From: Planctomycetota bacterium
GTDB lineage: Bacteria > Planctomycetota > Phycisphaerae > UBA1845 > UTPLA1
NCBI GenBank assembly: GCA_015654675.1
Contig: JAATGM010000001.1
Location: forward strand, 1-64,000
DNA length: 64,000 nt
Direction of reading: 5' to 3'
Both the position numbers and the translations under genes were made by a program. The first letter of the stretch is position 1. Each line of letters starts with the position of its first letter. Positions 9,211-17,998 of this stretch are shown here, in pieces. A model generated the notes under the pieces. It was given only the letters and a program-made list of their open reading frames with translations. It ran no database searches and was not told where the DNA came from.

Positions 9211-10068
9211 ATGAATCTACAGACTAAGCGACTACAAATCACAGGCCGGCCGGTTCGCATCCCATCGTCCCTCATCGCATGGAGCATAGCCGCCACCCTC
9301 GTCGTCGCCTCCGGCTGCAACACCGACCTCATCCTCTACTTCCTCGGCGCGACCACCACGAATAACCCCCCGCCCGAGATGTCGATCACCTTCGTCCTGC
9401 CCGTGACAACCCAAAACGTTGCGCTGGGAGCGCCGGCCAACATCCAGTGGGCCGACATCGCCCCAGTCGCCGGAACTTTCATCACGCTAAAGGTCGACCG
9501 AGTCGATCCGACAACGCGCGAAATCATCTCCGAACTTCAACTCATAGCTTCGCGCGACGCCCAGGCCGACGGCGACAACGACAAGTTTGCCTGGGACGTC
9601 ACCGGCGTCATCGTCGGTTCGTACCAGCCGGTAATTACCATCCAGTCCCCATCCGGCCAATCCCAGACCACCAGTGCCCCTGGCGACTTTAACGTCACCA
9701 GTACGCTCCCCGCCCCCACCCTCACCTTCACCAATCCCGGCTCGACCGATGTCACCATCCCCAATCCGGGTTCGACCACCATCACCTGGACGGATAACGG
9801 CGTCGCCAATCCCGACACGCGCATTACGTTGCAACTCGATCCGACGGCCGGAAGCCCCGGCGACGAACGCACCATCGCCCAAAACATCAGCGCCGGCGCT
9901 GACGGAAACAACGGCAGCTTCAACTTCAACCGCAACGATGTCGACGGCAACCCAGTGCCCCCCGGCACCTACACCCTCGTCGCCACGCTCGTCGACGACA
10001 TCCACGACAATGGCCAGGGCGGCCCCATCACCGTCAGCGCCGTCGGCCGTATCATCCTCGATCCCTGA
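9211..10068 (+). CDS. Lipoprotein with Ser-Thr-rich Ig-like repeats
   Basis: The ATG at 9211, with AAGAG about 10 bases before it, gives 285 residues. It starts with a long basic N-region and hydrophobic core ending in the lipobox VASGC, so it should be a lipid-anchored envelope protein. The mature part has repeated phrases of the kind PEMSITFVLP and LTFTNPGSTDVTIPNPG, followed by a WTDNG motif, an Asp-rich segment and VPPGTYTLVATLVDD. These are typical of beta-sandwich modules that fold around short turns. A longer frame from 9160 would move the signal peptide inwards and is less likely. It is divergent from the lipoprotein at 8420. Function unknown. Confidence 0.75.
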   Translation: MNLQTKRLQITGRPVRIPSSLIAWSIAATLVVASGCNTDLILYFLGATTTNNPPPEMSITFVLPVTTQNVALGAPANIQWADIAPVAGTFITLKVDRVDPTTREIISELQLIASRDAQADGDNDKFAWDVTGVIVGSYQPVITIQSPSGQSQTTSAPGDFNVTSTLPAPTLTFTNPGSTDVTIPNPGSTTITWTDNGVANPDTRITLQLDPTAGSPGDERTIAQNISAGADGNNGSFNFNRNDVDGNPVPPGTYTLVATLVDDIHDNGQGGPITVSAVGRIILDP

Positions 10069-10130
10069 TCGGCCCAGCACTCGACGCAGTAACACTCGGC
10101 GCGCGATAATCCCCGATTCAAGGGGTCCGT

Positions 10131-11042
10131 ATGCCGCTGCACCTTGCAAACCCCGTCTCGTCAAAATCAACTGACCCCATCGGAATTTCCCGCCGCGCGT
10201 TTCTCGCGATTTGCGCCGCCGGTTGCGCCAAGTCCGTCCAACCCACCTACCCACCGACTGACGACTGGGCTCTGCTCGCCGATACGCACATCCAGGCCGA
10301 CCCCAAAGCGACCGCCTGGGATACATGCATGGCCGAAAACCTCGACCGCGCCATCGATCAGATTGCAACCCTCGATCCGCGCCACATTCTCTTCAACGGC
10401 GACGTCGCCTTCCGCGCCGGCGAGCCACCGGCGTACGCCCAATTCCTCAAAGCCGTCGATCGGCTGCCGAAGACCGGCCAGCTTCTGCACTTCACCGTCG
10501 GCAATCACGATCACCGCGCCAATTTCCTGTCCGCCATTCAAACACCACACGACGCGACCCTCGATTCCAAAGTCGTCTCGACCATCGGTGGACAAAACGC
10601 ACGCTATCTCCTGCTCGACACGCTCGAAAAGGTAAACGCCATCACCGGTGCGCTCGGTGACGCGCAGCGTTCATGGCTCGTCGCGCAACTAAACGCCGTC
10701 CCGAAGGACCCGACGATTCTCATTCTCCACCACAATCCTGACCTCTCACTCACCGGTCTAACCGACTCGTCGGCCTTCCTCGAAATCGTCCGCACCCACC
10801 GCCAGATCAAGGCGCTGATCTATGGCCACACCCACGAGTTTCGCATCGCCGATCTCGATGGCGTCCACCTGCTCAACCTTCCAGCCGTCGGCTACCGCTT
10901 CAACTCCAGAGAGCCGCTCGGTTGGGTGGAAGCACACATCTCGCCTGCCGGCGCCGATATTGAACTTCACTGCCTCGCCGGCACCAGCCCCCAATGCCGA
11001 GTCCACCGCAACCTCCCCTGGCGTCGCGATCGCGCGACATGA
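10131..11042 (+). CDS. Tat-exported calcineurin-like metallophosphoesterase
   Basis: This 303-residue protein carries the full two-metal phosphoesterase motif set: D51-x-H53, G90-D91, G124-N-H-D-H128, H200/H201 and G232-H-T-H235. A twin-arginine signal (SRRAFLAICAAGC, residues 20-32) ends in a Cys that fits a lipobox, so it is probably a Tat-exported lipoprotein acting in the periplasm on an unknown phosphoester. AAGGGG lies 5 bases before the ATG. It follows the lipoprotein gene at 9211 by 62 bases and precedes the DUF6599 gene by 85 bases, all on the plus strand. The substrate cannot be told from sequence. The family is broad, including cyclic-nucleotide, nucleotide and protein phosphatases. 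Confidence 0.85.
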   Translation: MPLHLANPVSSKSTDPIGISRRAFLAICAAGCAKSVQPTYPPTDDWALLADTHIQADPKATAWDTCMAENLDRAIDQIATLDPRHILFNGDVAFRAGEPPAYAQFLKAVDRLPKTGQLLHFTVGNHDHRANFLSAIQTPHDATLDSKVVSTIGGQNARYLLLDTLEKVNAITGALGDAQRSWLVAQLNAVPKDPTILILHHNPDLSLTGLTDSSAFLEIVRTHRQIKALIYGHTHEFRIADLDGVHLLNLPAVGYRFNSREPLGWVEAHISPAGADIELHCLAGTSPQCRVHRNLPWRRDRAT

Positions 11043-11127
11043 ATTGCACGCTCGGCTTTTGACATCCGTTATCAGCCCGCCTCTACTCTGGCGAGAGCCG
11101 TAGCCCCGTTTGGACCGATCAATCCCG

Positions 11128-12621
11128 ATGCCTACCCTCTTTGCCCGCCGGTACATGCGCGACGGACCGACCGCCACCGAGCGGATCATCGGCGTCGTCT
11201 GCCTGCTCCTGGTCGCTGCCATCACAATCAGCTTCGTCGCTTACGCAGTGCGCCACCGCGAGCCATTCTTCTCCGTCGATCCAACCCACGAACCCGCCGC
11301 CATCCCTCCCGAACTCAAGCACGCCCGCAGTCTATTGCCCGAAAGCCCCTCGCCGGGCTGGACGCGCCAGGACGCCGTCGCACTCACCCCCGATCAGGCC
11401 GCGCGCGCCCTCGCCGACGACGCCGAAAAATTCACTAAGGCCGGCCTGAAGAGACTCTACGAAGGCCGCTTCATCAGTCGCCTCGACTCGAAACAGCAGC
11501 TCACCGTGCGCGTCGCCGACATGGGAACGCCCGAAGCCGCGAAAGTAGTCTTCGACGCCGTCAAACCTGCAACCGCGGTCGGCGAGCCCGTCGGCGTCCG
11601 CGGTTGGCGAAACGGCGATGCAGCCGTTGGCTTTCAATCCGGGCGCTATTTCTCGCTCATCACTGCCAACAATGTCGCCTCCGGCGCGACGCTCACACCG
11701 CAGCTCCTCGCTCGCGAAGTCGCCGATCGCCAGATCGCCTACGACGCCTCCGCGCCGACCGCCGCGAAGCCCGACAAGAACGACAAGTCCGCAGCCGCGC
11801 CTGCCGCCGCCCTCCTGCCCACCGTCCCCGGCGGCGAGTGGAGCCCGGCCCAGGGCGTCGCCACCTACAACCCCGGCAACCTCTGGGAGAAAATCGACGG
11901 CCGCGCCGAGCAATACCTCGCCTTCGACTTTGAGCAGCTCGTCTTCGGTACCTACCGGCTCGCCGCCGACTCCGCCTCCTCGATCGACTGCTTCATCTAC
12001 AAAATGCGCGACCCCCTCAAGGCCTACGGCATTTTCCAGGCAGAGCGCTCCGGCCACCCCGAGTCCATCAAGCTCGGCAAGGAGGGCTATCGCACCAAGT
12101 CGAGCATTTTCTTCATAAAGGGCAAGGCCTACGTTCAACTCATCTCCGGAGAAGATTCGAAGGCAACGCCTGAACAATTCCTCGCGCTGGCGAACGCCAT
12201 CGCCGATTCCATCCCCGACGAAGGCGGCGGAAACTGGGCCGAAGCCCTCTTCCCGAAGAAGGACCTCGTCGAGGGCTCGTTCTCCTTCCAGCCTAAGAAC
12301 GCCTTCAGTCTCGACTTCCTTAACGACGTGTTCGCCGCCGAATATGAAGCGAACGGCGCCCACCTGACGCTCTTCATCCATCAGGCGCCCGACGAAGCCG
12401 CCGCCAAGAAAACCTTCGAGCTCTACGCCGACTACGTCCCCAAACAGGGAAAAATTGTCGAACGAGCCGCCTCTGACGGGGGCGAAACGCTCATCGCGGA
12501 TTTCGGCGGCGAGTATGATATGATCTTCTATAAAGGCCGGTATTTCGGCGGCGCAACCTCCGCCTCCGATCTCTCCGCAGCCAAATCGCGAATTGGCGAG
12601 CTTCGCGAGGCCCTCAAGTAG
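11128..12621 (+). CDS. DUF6599-family membrane-anchored protein
   Basis: From the ATG at 11128 this is a 497-residue protein; a TTG six codons earlier is less likely. A single transmembrane helix lies at about residues 18-40, followed by an exported domain. The second half carries the DUF6599 signature: an ATYNPGNLWEKIDGRAEQYL segment (about 248-267), then strands around IDCFIYKMRDPLKAYGIFQ and FIKGKAYVQLISGE. The first half (about 65-195) looks like a related, weaker copy with LTVRVADMGTPEAAKVVFDA and WRNGDAAVGFQSGRYF. The molecular function of DUF6599 is unknown; it often lies near redox or CO-dehydrogenase-like genes. It precedes the DUF362 gene by 42 bases, suggesting a shared operon and role with the Fe-S proteins that follow. 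Confidence 0.75.
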   Translation: MPTLFARRYMRDGPTATERIIGVVCLLLVAAITISFVAYAVRHREPFFSVDPTHEPAAIPPELKHARSLLPESPSPGWTRQDAVALTPDQAARALADDAEKFTKAGLKRLYEGRFISRLDSKQQLTVRVADMGTPEAAKVVFDAVKPATAVGEPVGVRGWRNGDAAVGFQSGRYFSLITANNVASGATLTPQLLAREVADRQIAYDASAPTAAKPDKNDKSAAAPAAALLPTVPGGEWSPAQGVATYNPGNLWEKIDGRAEQYLAFDFEQLVFGTYRLAADSASSIDCFIYKMRDPLKAYGIFQAERSGHPESIKLGKEGYRTKSSIFFIKGKAYVQLISGEDSKATPEQFLALANAIADSIPDEGGGNWAEALFPKKDLVEGSFSFQPKNAFSLDFLNDVFAAEYEANGAHLTLFIHQAPDEAAAKKTFELYADYVPKQGKIVERAASDGGETLIADFGGEYDMIFYKGRYFGGATSASDLSAAKSRIGELREALK

Positions 12622-12663
12622 CCGCGTACCTGTACGGCTGCAGATGGGCAACGGAGTCACCAC

Positions 12664-13836
12664 ATGAGTCACGATCATAGCGCCGAACAGACCAGCCCTC
12701 CCGGCGTCAGCCGCCGCGAGATGATGCTACGCGTCGGCGGCACACTGGCCGCTGTCGGCGGCTCCGTCTGGGCAGCGAAGCATCTCTACGATCCAAACGG
12801 CGACGCCGGCCTCCCCGTCCACGAGAAGGAGACGCTCAAGAACTACTTCGCCCCGCTCTTTGACGGCTGGTCGCCTTCCGACCCGCGCGTCAGTGTCGCC
12901 CGCGGCGCAGCAGTCGGTGAAGAGATTCCACGCGAGACTATTCAGAAAATGATCACCGCCGCCCTCGGCCCGATGGGCGGAATGTCACGCTTTATTGCCA
13001 AAGGTGACACAGTCCTCGTCAAGCCCAATGTCGCTTTCGATCGCGGACCGCGAATGGGCGCGACCACCAACCCCGACGTGGTCGCTGAAGTCATCCGAAT
13101 GTGCTTCGCCGCCGGCGCGAAGCGCGTCCTTGTCGCGGACAATCCCATCGAAAAAGCCGAACCCTGTTTCGCTAAATCCAAGATTCGTGAAGCCGCCGAA
13201 CGTGCCGGCGCCGAAGTCTTCCTGCCCGCCAATACCAGCTTCGCGCCAGTCGCCATTCGCGACCGCGACCCCGACCCGACCCGCAACGAAGCCCTGGGCA
13301 CCTGGGAAGTTTTCTACAAACCCCTGCGCCTTGCCGACAAAGTCATCGGTGTCCCGCCCATCAAAGACCACAACCTGTGCTTCGCCAGCATGTCCATCAA
13401 GAATTGGTACGGCCTGCTCTGCGGGCGCCGCAATCAGTTCCACCAGGCCATTCACGACATCGTCAGCGATCTCGGCATGATGATGAGCCCCACGCTTGTC
13501 CTTGTTGATGCAACCCGCGTCCTCATGAAGAACGGCCCAACCGGCGGCAAGCTAGAGGACGTCGCCGTCGGCGGCGTCGACGGCCGGCCCTGCATTGTCG
13601 CCAGCGTCGACCCGCTCGCGAGTGACGCCTGGTGCCTCCAGCACCTGCTCGGCCGCGACCCGGCCAACCTCCGCTACCTCTCGCTCGCCGAGCAAAAGAT
13701 CGGTCAGCGCATCGACGCCCGCAAACGAGCCGGCCCCGCCGCAGAAGGCCGCGTCGTCGCCGATGGCAAACGCTTCGCCTCGCGCGACTGGCAGGCCTAC
13801 GAACGCCAAGGACTGATCAAGGAGCAATCGGTGTAA
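12664..13836 (+). CDS. Tat-signal DUF362 protein
   Basis: A 390-residue DUF362 protein. The twin-arginine motif SRREMMLRVGG at residues 17-27 precedes a hydrophobic stretch, so it is probably exported folded, perhaps with a cofactor. DUF362 phrases include GDTVLVKPNVAFDRGP, TTNPDVVAEVIRMCFAAGAKRVLVADNP and PPIKDHNLCFASMSIKNWYGL. The domain is found alone or with ferredoxin domains in anaerobe-like redox clusters, but its reaction is not established. This copy has no ferredoxin cysteine cluster of its own. GGAG lies 9 bases before the ATG. It sits between the DUF6599 gene and, after the small DUF4160/DUF2442 pair, the polyferredoxin, which could supply the missing Fe-S function. Confidence 0.85.
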   Translation: MSHDHSAEQTSPPGVSRREMMLRVGGTLAAVGGSVWAAKHLYDPNGDAGLPVHEKETLKNYFAPLFDGWSPSDPRVSVARGAAVGEEIPRETIQKMITAALGPMGGMSRFIAKGDTVLVKPNVAFDRGPRMGATTNPDVVAEVIRMCFAAGAKRVLVADNPIEKAEPCFAKSKIREAAERAGAEVFLPANTSFAPVAIRDRDPDPTRNEALGTWEVFYKPLRLADKVIGVPPIKDHNLCFASMSIKNWYGLLCGRRNQFHQAIHDIVSDLGMMMSPTLVLVDATRVLMKNGPTGGKLEDVAVGGVDGRPCIVASVDPLASDAWCLQHLLGRDPANLRYLSLAEQKIGQRIDARKRAGPAAEGRVVADGKRFASRDWQAYERQGLIKEQSV

Positions 13837-13840
13837 ACCC

Positions 13841-14101
13841 ATGCCGGAAATCTCTCGCTTTTTCGGCATCATCGTGACCATGTACTTTGCAGACCATCCA
13901 CCACCCCATTTTCACGTGCGCTATGGCAACCGAAAGGGTCGATTCAGCATTGACGAGCCGCGAATGCTGGAAGGCGACCTTGGTCCACGCGCCCAGCGCA
14001 TGGTCGTCGAGTGGGCCGGCCAACATCTGGAAGATCTTCGCAAAGACTGGGAGCTTGCCCGATCCCGAAAACCGCTCGCACCCATCGCGCCACTCGAGTA
14101 G
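13841..14101 (+). CDS. DUF4160 small protein
   Basis: An 86-residue protein with the family core intact: MPEISRFFGIIVTMYFADH, then PPPHFHVRYG, an EGDLGPRA segment, and the WAGQHLEDLRKDWELAR helix ending PLAPIAPLE. It begins 4 bases after the DUF362 stop and precedes a DUF2442 gene by 11 bases. DUF4160-DUF2442 pairs are widespread two-gene units, often suspected of being toxin-antitoxin-like; that role is inference. Length and ends match the family, so it appears complete. Confidence 0.9.
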   Translation: MPEISRFFGIIVTMYFADHPPPHFHVRYGNRKGRFSIDEPRMLEGDLGPRAQRMVVEWAGQHLEDLRKDWELARSRKPLAPIAPLE

Positions 14102-14112
14102 TGAGATTCACC

Positions 14113-14394
14113 ATGAATCGTGATATCACCAAAGTACACCCGCTTTCGGATCATCGCCTTGAGCTGACTTTTGAAGGTGGCGAGCGTCGCTTGGTGAAGG
14201 TTTTGGATATCGTCCCATTCGACGGGGTCTTTGCCGACTTGAACAATCGAGAATTCTTCGAGAGCGTGCGCGTAGAGCCGACAATCGGAACAATTGTTTG
14301 GCCGAACGGTGCGGATCTGTGTCCCGATGTCCTTTACGAGCGCAGTGTTGCAATCGAACCCGAGTCCTTGACCGGTTCAAACGTGAGACGATAG
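14113..14394 (+). CDS. DUF2442 small protein
   Basis: The ATG at 14113 gives 93 residues with the DUF2442 pattern: ITKVHPLSDHRLELTFEGGE, VKVLDIVPFDGVFADLNNRE, FFESVRVEPTIGTIVWPNGADLCPDVLY (read as consecutive blocks). It is the partner gene of the DUF4160 protein. Both use noticeably less GC-rich codons than the flanking redox genes, for example GAAGGTGGC and GTGAAGGTTTTGG, hinting at later arrival. Function is not established. Confidence 0.88.
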   Translation: MNRDITKVHPLSDHRLELTFEGGERRLVKVLDIVPFDGVFADLNNREFFESVRVEPTIGTIVWPNGADLCPDVLYERSVAIEPESLTGSNVRR

Positions 14395-14434
14395 GGCGCG
14401 TCCATTAGGAACTCGACCGAGCCGTAGGATCCAC

Positions 14435-16672
14435 ATGCGAATCACCACCGTCCGCATCCTGGTCCAGATCGTCGTCTTCTCGCTCTTCATCGCCTTCTGC
14501 GTGCTTACGACTTTCCGCTTCGTCGACGAGCATCACGGCCAGTTCTGGATCAGCAAGTTCCTCGAAATCGACCCATTGGTCGGCATCGCCACCGCCATCT
14601 CCACCGGTACCGTCTACAAAGGCCTCGCCTGGGGCCTCGTCCTCCTGATCCCCACGCTTCTCCTCGGCCGCATCTTCTGCAACTGGATCTGCCCCTACGG
14701 CATCCTCCATCAGTTCATCGGCTGGGTCTTCAACACTCGCACCGCCAAGGACCGCATCGACTCCAACCGCTACCGCGGCATCTTCGCCTTCAAATACTGC
14801 ATCCTGATCGCGATGTTCGTCGCCCTCCTCGGCCAGATGAGTCTTGCGGTCCTGATTTCAGGTGCTGCCGTCGGACTTGTGTGCGGCGTCGCGGCCCTCG
14901 CCATCGTCATGACCACCAAATCCAAACAGACGGCGCGCAATCTCCTCATCGGCGTCGCCGTCATTGGAATCATCGCAACCTGCCTCGGCGCGCGGCAGCT
15001 CCACAAGGGCGACTGGAACGGAACCCTCCAGATCGGCCTGCTCGACCCGATCTGCCTCCTCCATCGCAGCTTTACCGCCGCCGTCCTTCCCGCCCTGAAC
15101 ATGCCCACCGCCGTTCAACAGGGCGTCCCCGGCGTCTTCTCCGGACTGGGAGACAACAAGCAGCACATCGGCGCATGGCTCATCGGCACGATGCTACTCG
15201 CCCTCGTGGCCGCCAACCTCTTCATCCCGCGCTTCTTCTGCCGCGTCCTCTGCCCGCTCGGCGCGTTCCTCGGAACCATCTCGCGCTTCGCCCTGTGGCG
15301 CATCGAACGCGATCCCCACAAATGCACAGACTGCGACCTTTGCCTCACCTCCTGCGAAGGCGCCAGCGACCCTCAAACCCAACTCCGCAAGAGCGAGTGC
15401 TTCGTCTGCTTCAACTGCATCGAAGACTGCCCCCACGACGCCCTCAGTTTCAAGTTCGTCGCGCCCAAGGCCCACGAAGTCGCTGGACCCGACATCCGCC
15501 TCCGATCTGGTGTCCTCGCCGCCGTGACCGGCTTCCTCTTCTATCCCCTGGCCCGCGCCGCCGGTAAGACCACCAAAGACTTCTCCGCCAGCAATCTCAT
15601 CCGCCCACCCGGCTCATGCGAAGAATTCGAATTCCTCGAGCGCTGCATCAAGTGCGATCAGTGCATCCGCGTCTGCCCAACCAACGTTCTCCAGCCCTAT
15701 CACTTCGACCTGCAAAACCTCGAAGCCCTCTGGACGCCCGTGATGAACTTCCGCATGGGCTACTGCCAGCTTCACTGCACCGCCTGCGGCGAAGTTTGTC
15801 CCACCGGCGCGATCCAGCGCATCGGCGTCGAACAAAAACTAGGACTCGGCGCCTACAGGGATGTCGGCCCCGTCGTCCTCGGCACCGCTCACTACGACCT
15901 CGGCCGTTGCCTCCCCTGGAGCATGAAGCGCCCCTGTGTCGTCTGCGAAGAGGTCTGCCCAACTTCCCCCAAGGCCATCTATACCGAGCGCATGGAGTTC
16001 CTCGAGCGCGACGGCAAGAAAGTCGTTCGCTCAGCGACCGCCAACACCGTCACCGTCGGCGAGTTGCCCCGCCCCGGCGAGTTCGAGCCCGAGCCCGCCG
16101 TGTTCCGCGCCAATCAGTTCCGCGGCGACGGAACCACCACCTACTGCCTCGAAGTCATCCACAAGTCCGGCGTCCGCGAAACTCACGACATCAAACGTAA
16201 CGACGCCGACACCCTCGAAATCGACGGCCAGTTCGACCAGCTCCCCCAGCCAGGCGAGTTCGCCGTCGTGAAATACGAGTGGAAAGTCCCCAAAATCGAC
16301 ACCAACTACTGCATCGGCTGCGGCCTGTGCGAGCAGGAATGCCCCGTCGTCGGTGATCGCCGCGCGGTCTATGTCACCGCCGAAGGCGAAAGCCGCTCCG
16401 CCCGCGAGCCCAGCCGCGAACGCAACCGCGGCCTGAATCTCAACAAGCTCGTCGAGGCCGGCGGAACCCGACGCGACGCCCTCTTCAGTCTCACCGGTCT
16501 GATCGCAACCGCCGAGCCAAAGCCAAAATCCTCATCCGGCTGTTGCGGCGGAGGCAGCAAATCATCCGGCTGTGGATGCAGCTCAAAGGCCCCGACCGCG
16601 AAGTCAAAATCGGCGGCAGAACCCCCAACCATCGATCTCCGCTCGTTCCTGAACAATCGAAATTACGGGTGA
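14435..16672 (+). CDS. Membrane polyferredoxin (NapH/NapG-like fusion)
   Basis: This 745-residue membrane protein is likely to carry electrons between the membrane quinone pool and Tat-exported partners. The N-terminal NapH-like part (residues 1-290) has about six transmembrane helices and two CxxxCP sites (CNWICPYG at 82 and CRVLCPLG near 268). Ferredoxin-type 4Fe-4S motifs follow: CTDCDLCLTSCEG with CFVCFNCIEDCP (about 297-332), CIKCDQCIRVCP (about 405), CTACGEVCP (about 449), CVVCEEVCP (about 503) and CIGCGLCEQECP (about 627). The LIRPPGSCEEFEFLERCIKC junction resembles the start of mature NapG, so it reads as a NapH-NapG fusion with extra cluster sites. The tail (about 700-720) is Ser/Gly/Cys-rich. 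AGGA precedes the ATG. No nap catalytic gene is present, so the donor or acceptor is unknown. Confidence 0.85.
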   Translation: MRITTVRILVQIVVFSLFIAFCVLTTFRFVDEHHGQFWISKFLEIDPLVGIATAISTGTVYKGLAWGLVLLIPTLLLGRIFCNWICPYGILHQFIGWVFNTRTAKDRIDSNRYRGIFAFKYCILIAMFVALLGQMSLAVLISGAAVGLVCGVAALAIVMTTKSKQTARNLLIGVAVIGIIATCLGARQLHKGDWNGTLQIGLLDPICLLHRSFTAAVLPALNMPTAVQQGVPGVFSGLGDNKQHIGAWLIGTMLLALVAANLFIPRFFCRVLCPLGAFLGTISRFALWRIERDPHKCTDCDLCLTSCEGASDPQTQLRKSECFVCFNCIEDCPHDALSFKFVAPKAHEVAGPDIRLRSGVLAAVTGFLFYPLARAAGKTTKDFSASNLIRPPGSCEEFEFLERCIKCDQCIRVCPTNVLQPYHFDLQNLEALWTPVMNFRMGYCQLHCTACGEVCPTGAIQRIGVEQKLGLGAYRDVGPVVLGTAHYDLGRCLPWSMKRPCVVCEEVCPTSPKAIYTERMEFLERDGKKVVRSATANTVTVGELPRPGEFEPEPAVFRANQFRGDGTTTYCLEVIHKSGVRETHDIKRNDADTLEIDGQFDQLPQPGEFAVVKYEWKVPKIDTNYCIGCGLCEQECPVVGDRRAVYVTAEGESRSAREPSRERNRGLNLNKLVEAGGTRRDALFSLTGLIATAEPKPKSSSGCCGGGSKSSGCGCSSKAPTAKSKSAAEPPTIDLRSFLNNRNYG

Positions 16673-16745
16673 TACCCAGTCCCAATTTGCCGTTACAATA
16701 TCTAGACAATCGGTCGAGCCAGTCGCCAGAAAGGAGTCGCTTCCA

Positions 16746-17957
16746 ATGTCCTTCAACCTGTCAGACGCAACGCGACGAGGATTCATCAAAGCCGGAGCAG
16801 CCGCCGCAGCCATTTCGGCCATCCCCTCAGTCCGCGCCGATGACGATGCTGCCCCGAAAGCCAAAGACGCCCCGCCCCTGCCGACCCGCAAGCTCGGCCG
16901 CAGCGGCGTCGAAGTCAGCATCCTCAATCAGGGCTGCGCCGTAAACATCACGCCGCGACTCCTCGACTACGCCTATGCCAAGGGCATCCGCTATTTCGAT
17001 ACCGCTGATTGCTACGGTCGCGGCCAGAGCGAGAAGGTCGTCGGTAAGTGGTTCGACAAGACCGGCAAGCGAAAAGAAATCTTCCTCGTCACCAAGTGTC
17101 ACCCCCACGGCGGCCCGAAGGAAATGGTAGGCATGGTCGACGAGCGGCTCGAAGCCCTCAAGACTGACTACATCGACCTCTTCTTCATGCACGCCCTGTG
17201 CGACAAGGAATACCCCGCCGAATCCGTCAACTGGCCCAAAAGCGACGAGTTCAAAGAGGCCAGCGAAAAGCTCAAGAAGAGCGGGAAGGTCAAGCTCGTC
17301 GGCTTCTCGACCCACGCCGACGAACGCGCCGAAGCCCTCTCCAACGCCGCCGAGGGCGGTTTCGCCGACGCGATCATGGTCAAGTACGACCCGCGCACCA
17401 AGAAAAGCGACAAGATGAACGCCGCCCTCGACAAGTGCGTTAAGGCCGGCATCGGCCTCATCGCCATGAAGACGCAGAGCAGCTCCCAGGCCTTCAAGGA
17501 TCGCTGGGCCAAGCTCACGAAGTCCAGTCTCTCCGTGCAGCAGGCCGTCGTGAAAGGTGTCCTCTCCGACGAACGCCTGACCGGCATGACCTCCCACATG
17601 GAGAACCTCAAGCAGATCGACGAAAACACGGCCGCCGCCCGCGACATCAAGATGGCCGCCGCCGATCACGATCTCCTGATGAGTCTCTACGCCGAAGGCC
17701 CGCACTATATGTGCGAGGTGTGCGGCGGCGAGTGCGCCGACGCAATTGGCCGGCCGAACGCCCTGCACGATGTCACCCGCAGCGTCATGTACTACGAGCG
17801 TTACGGACATCGCAGCACTGGCCGCGAGCTTTATCAGTCGCTCGCCCCGAACATGATCAACCTGTCCGATGAAGAACTCGGCATGGCCGCCGCCGCCTGC
17901 AAGGACGGCCTCGACTATCCGGCCATCTTCGCCAAGGCCCGGCGCTACTTCGGCTAG
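16746..17957 (+). CDS. Tat-signal aldo/keto reductase with Cys cluster
   Basis: A 403-residue aldo/keto reductase. The twin-arginine signal TRRGFIKAGAAAAAISAIP is at residues 9-27. The (beta/alpha)8 barrel keeps the catalytic set: Asp in YFDTADCYG, Tyr in the same motif, Lys in FLVTKCHPHGG and His in DLFFMHAL. A C-terminal extension has CEVCGGEC (about 322-329), which could bind metal or an Fe-S cluster, as in Fe-S-containing AKR relatives. NAD(P)H is not expected in the periplasm, so a folded, cofactor-loaded enzyme or a non-canonical electron donor is implied; that is inference. AAAGGAG lies 9 bases before the ATG. The gene follows the polyferredoxin by 73 bases. Confidence 0.88.
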   Translation: MSFNLSDATRRGFIKAGAAAAAISAIPSVRADDDAAPKAKDAPPLPTRKLGRSGVEVSILNQGCAVNITPRLLDYAYAKGIRYFDTADCYGRGQSEKVVGKWFDKTGKRKEIFLVTKCHPHGGPKEMVGMVDERLEALKTDYIDLFFMHALCDKEYPAESVNWPKSDEFKEASEKLKKSGKVKLVGFSTHADERAEALSNAAEGGFADAIMVKYDPRTKKSDKMNAALDKCVKAGIGLIAMKTQSSSQAFKDRWAKLTKSSLSVQQAVVKGVLSDERLTGMTSHMENLKQIDENTAAARDIKMAAADHDLLMSLYAEGPHYMCEVCGGECADAIGRPNALHDVTRSVMYYERYGHRSTGRELYQSLAPNMINLSDEELGMAAAACKDGLDYPAIFAKARRYFG

Positions 17958-17998
17958 CGCCCGGCCCCGGCCAACAAACGGAAACGACGCCCGCTCGG

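Noticed and set aside
11332-12678. 448-codon minus-strand frame
   Set aside because: Antisense to the DUF6599 gene, Gly/Asp/Glu-rich shadow with no ribosome-binding site.
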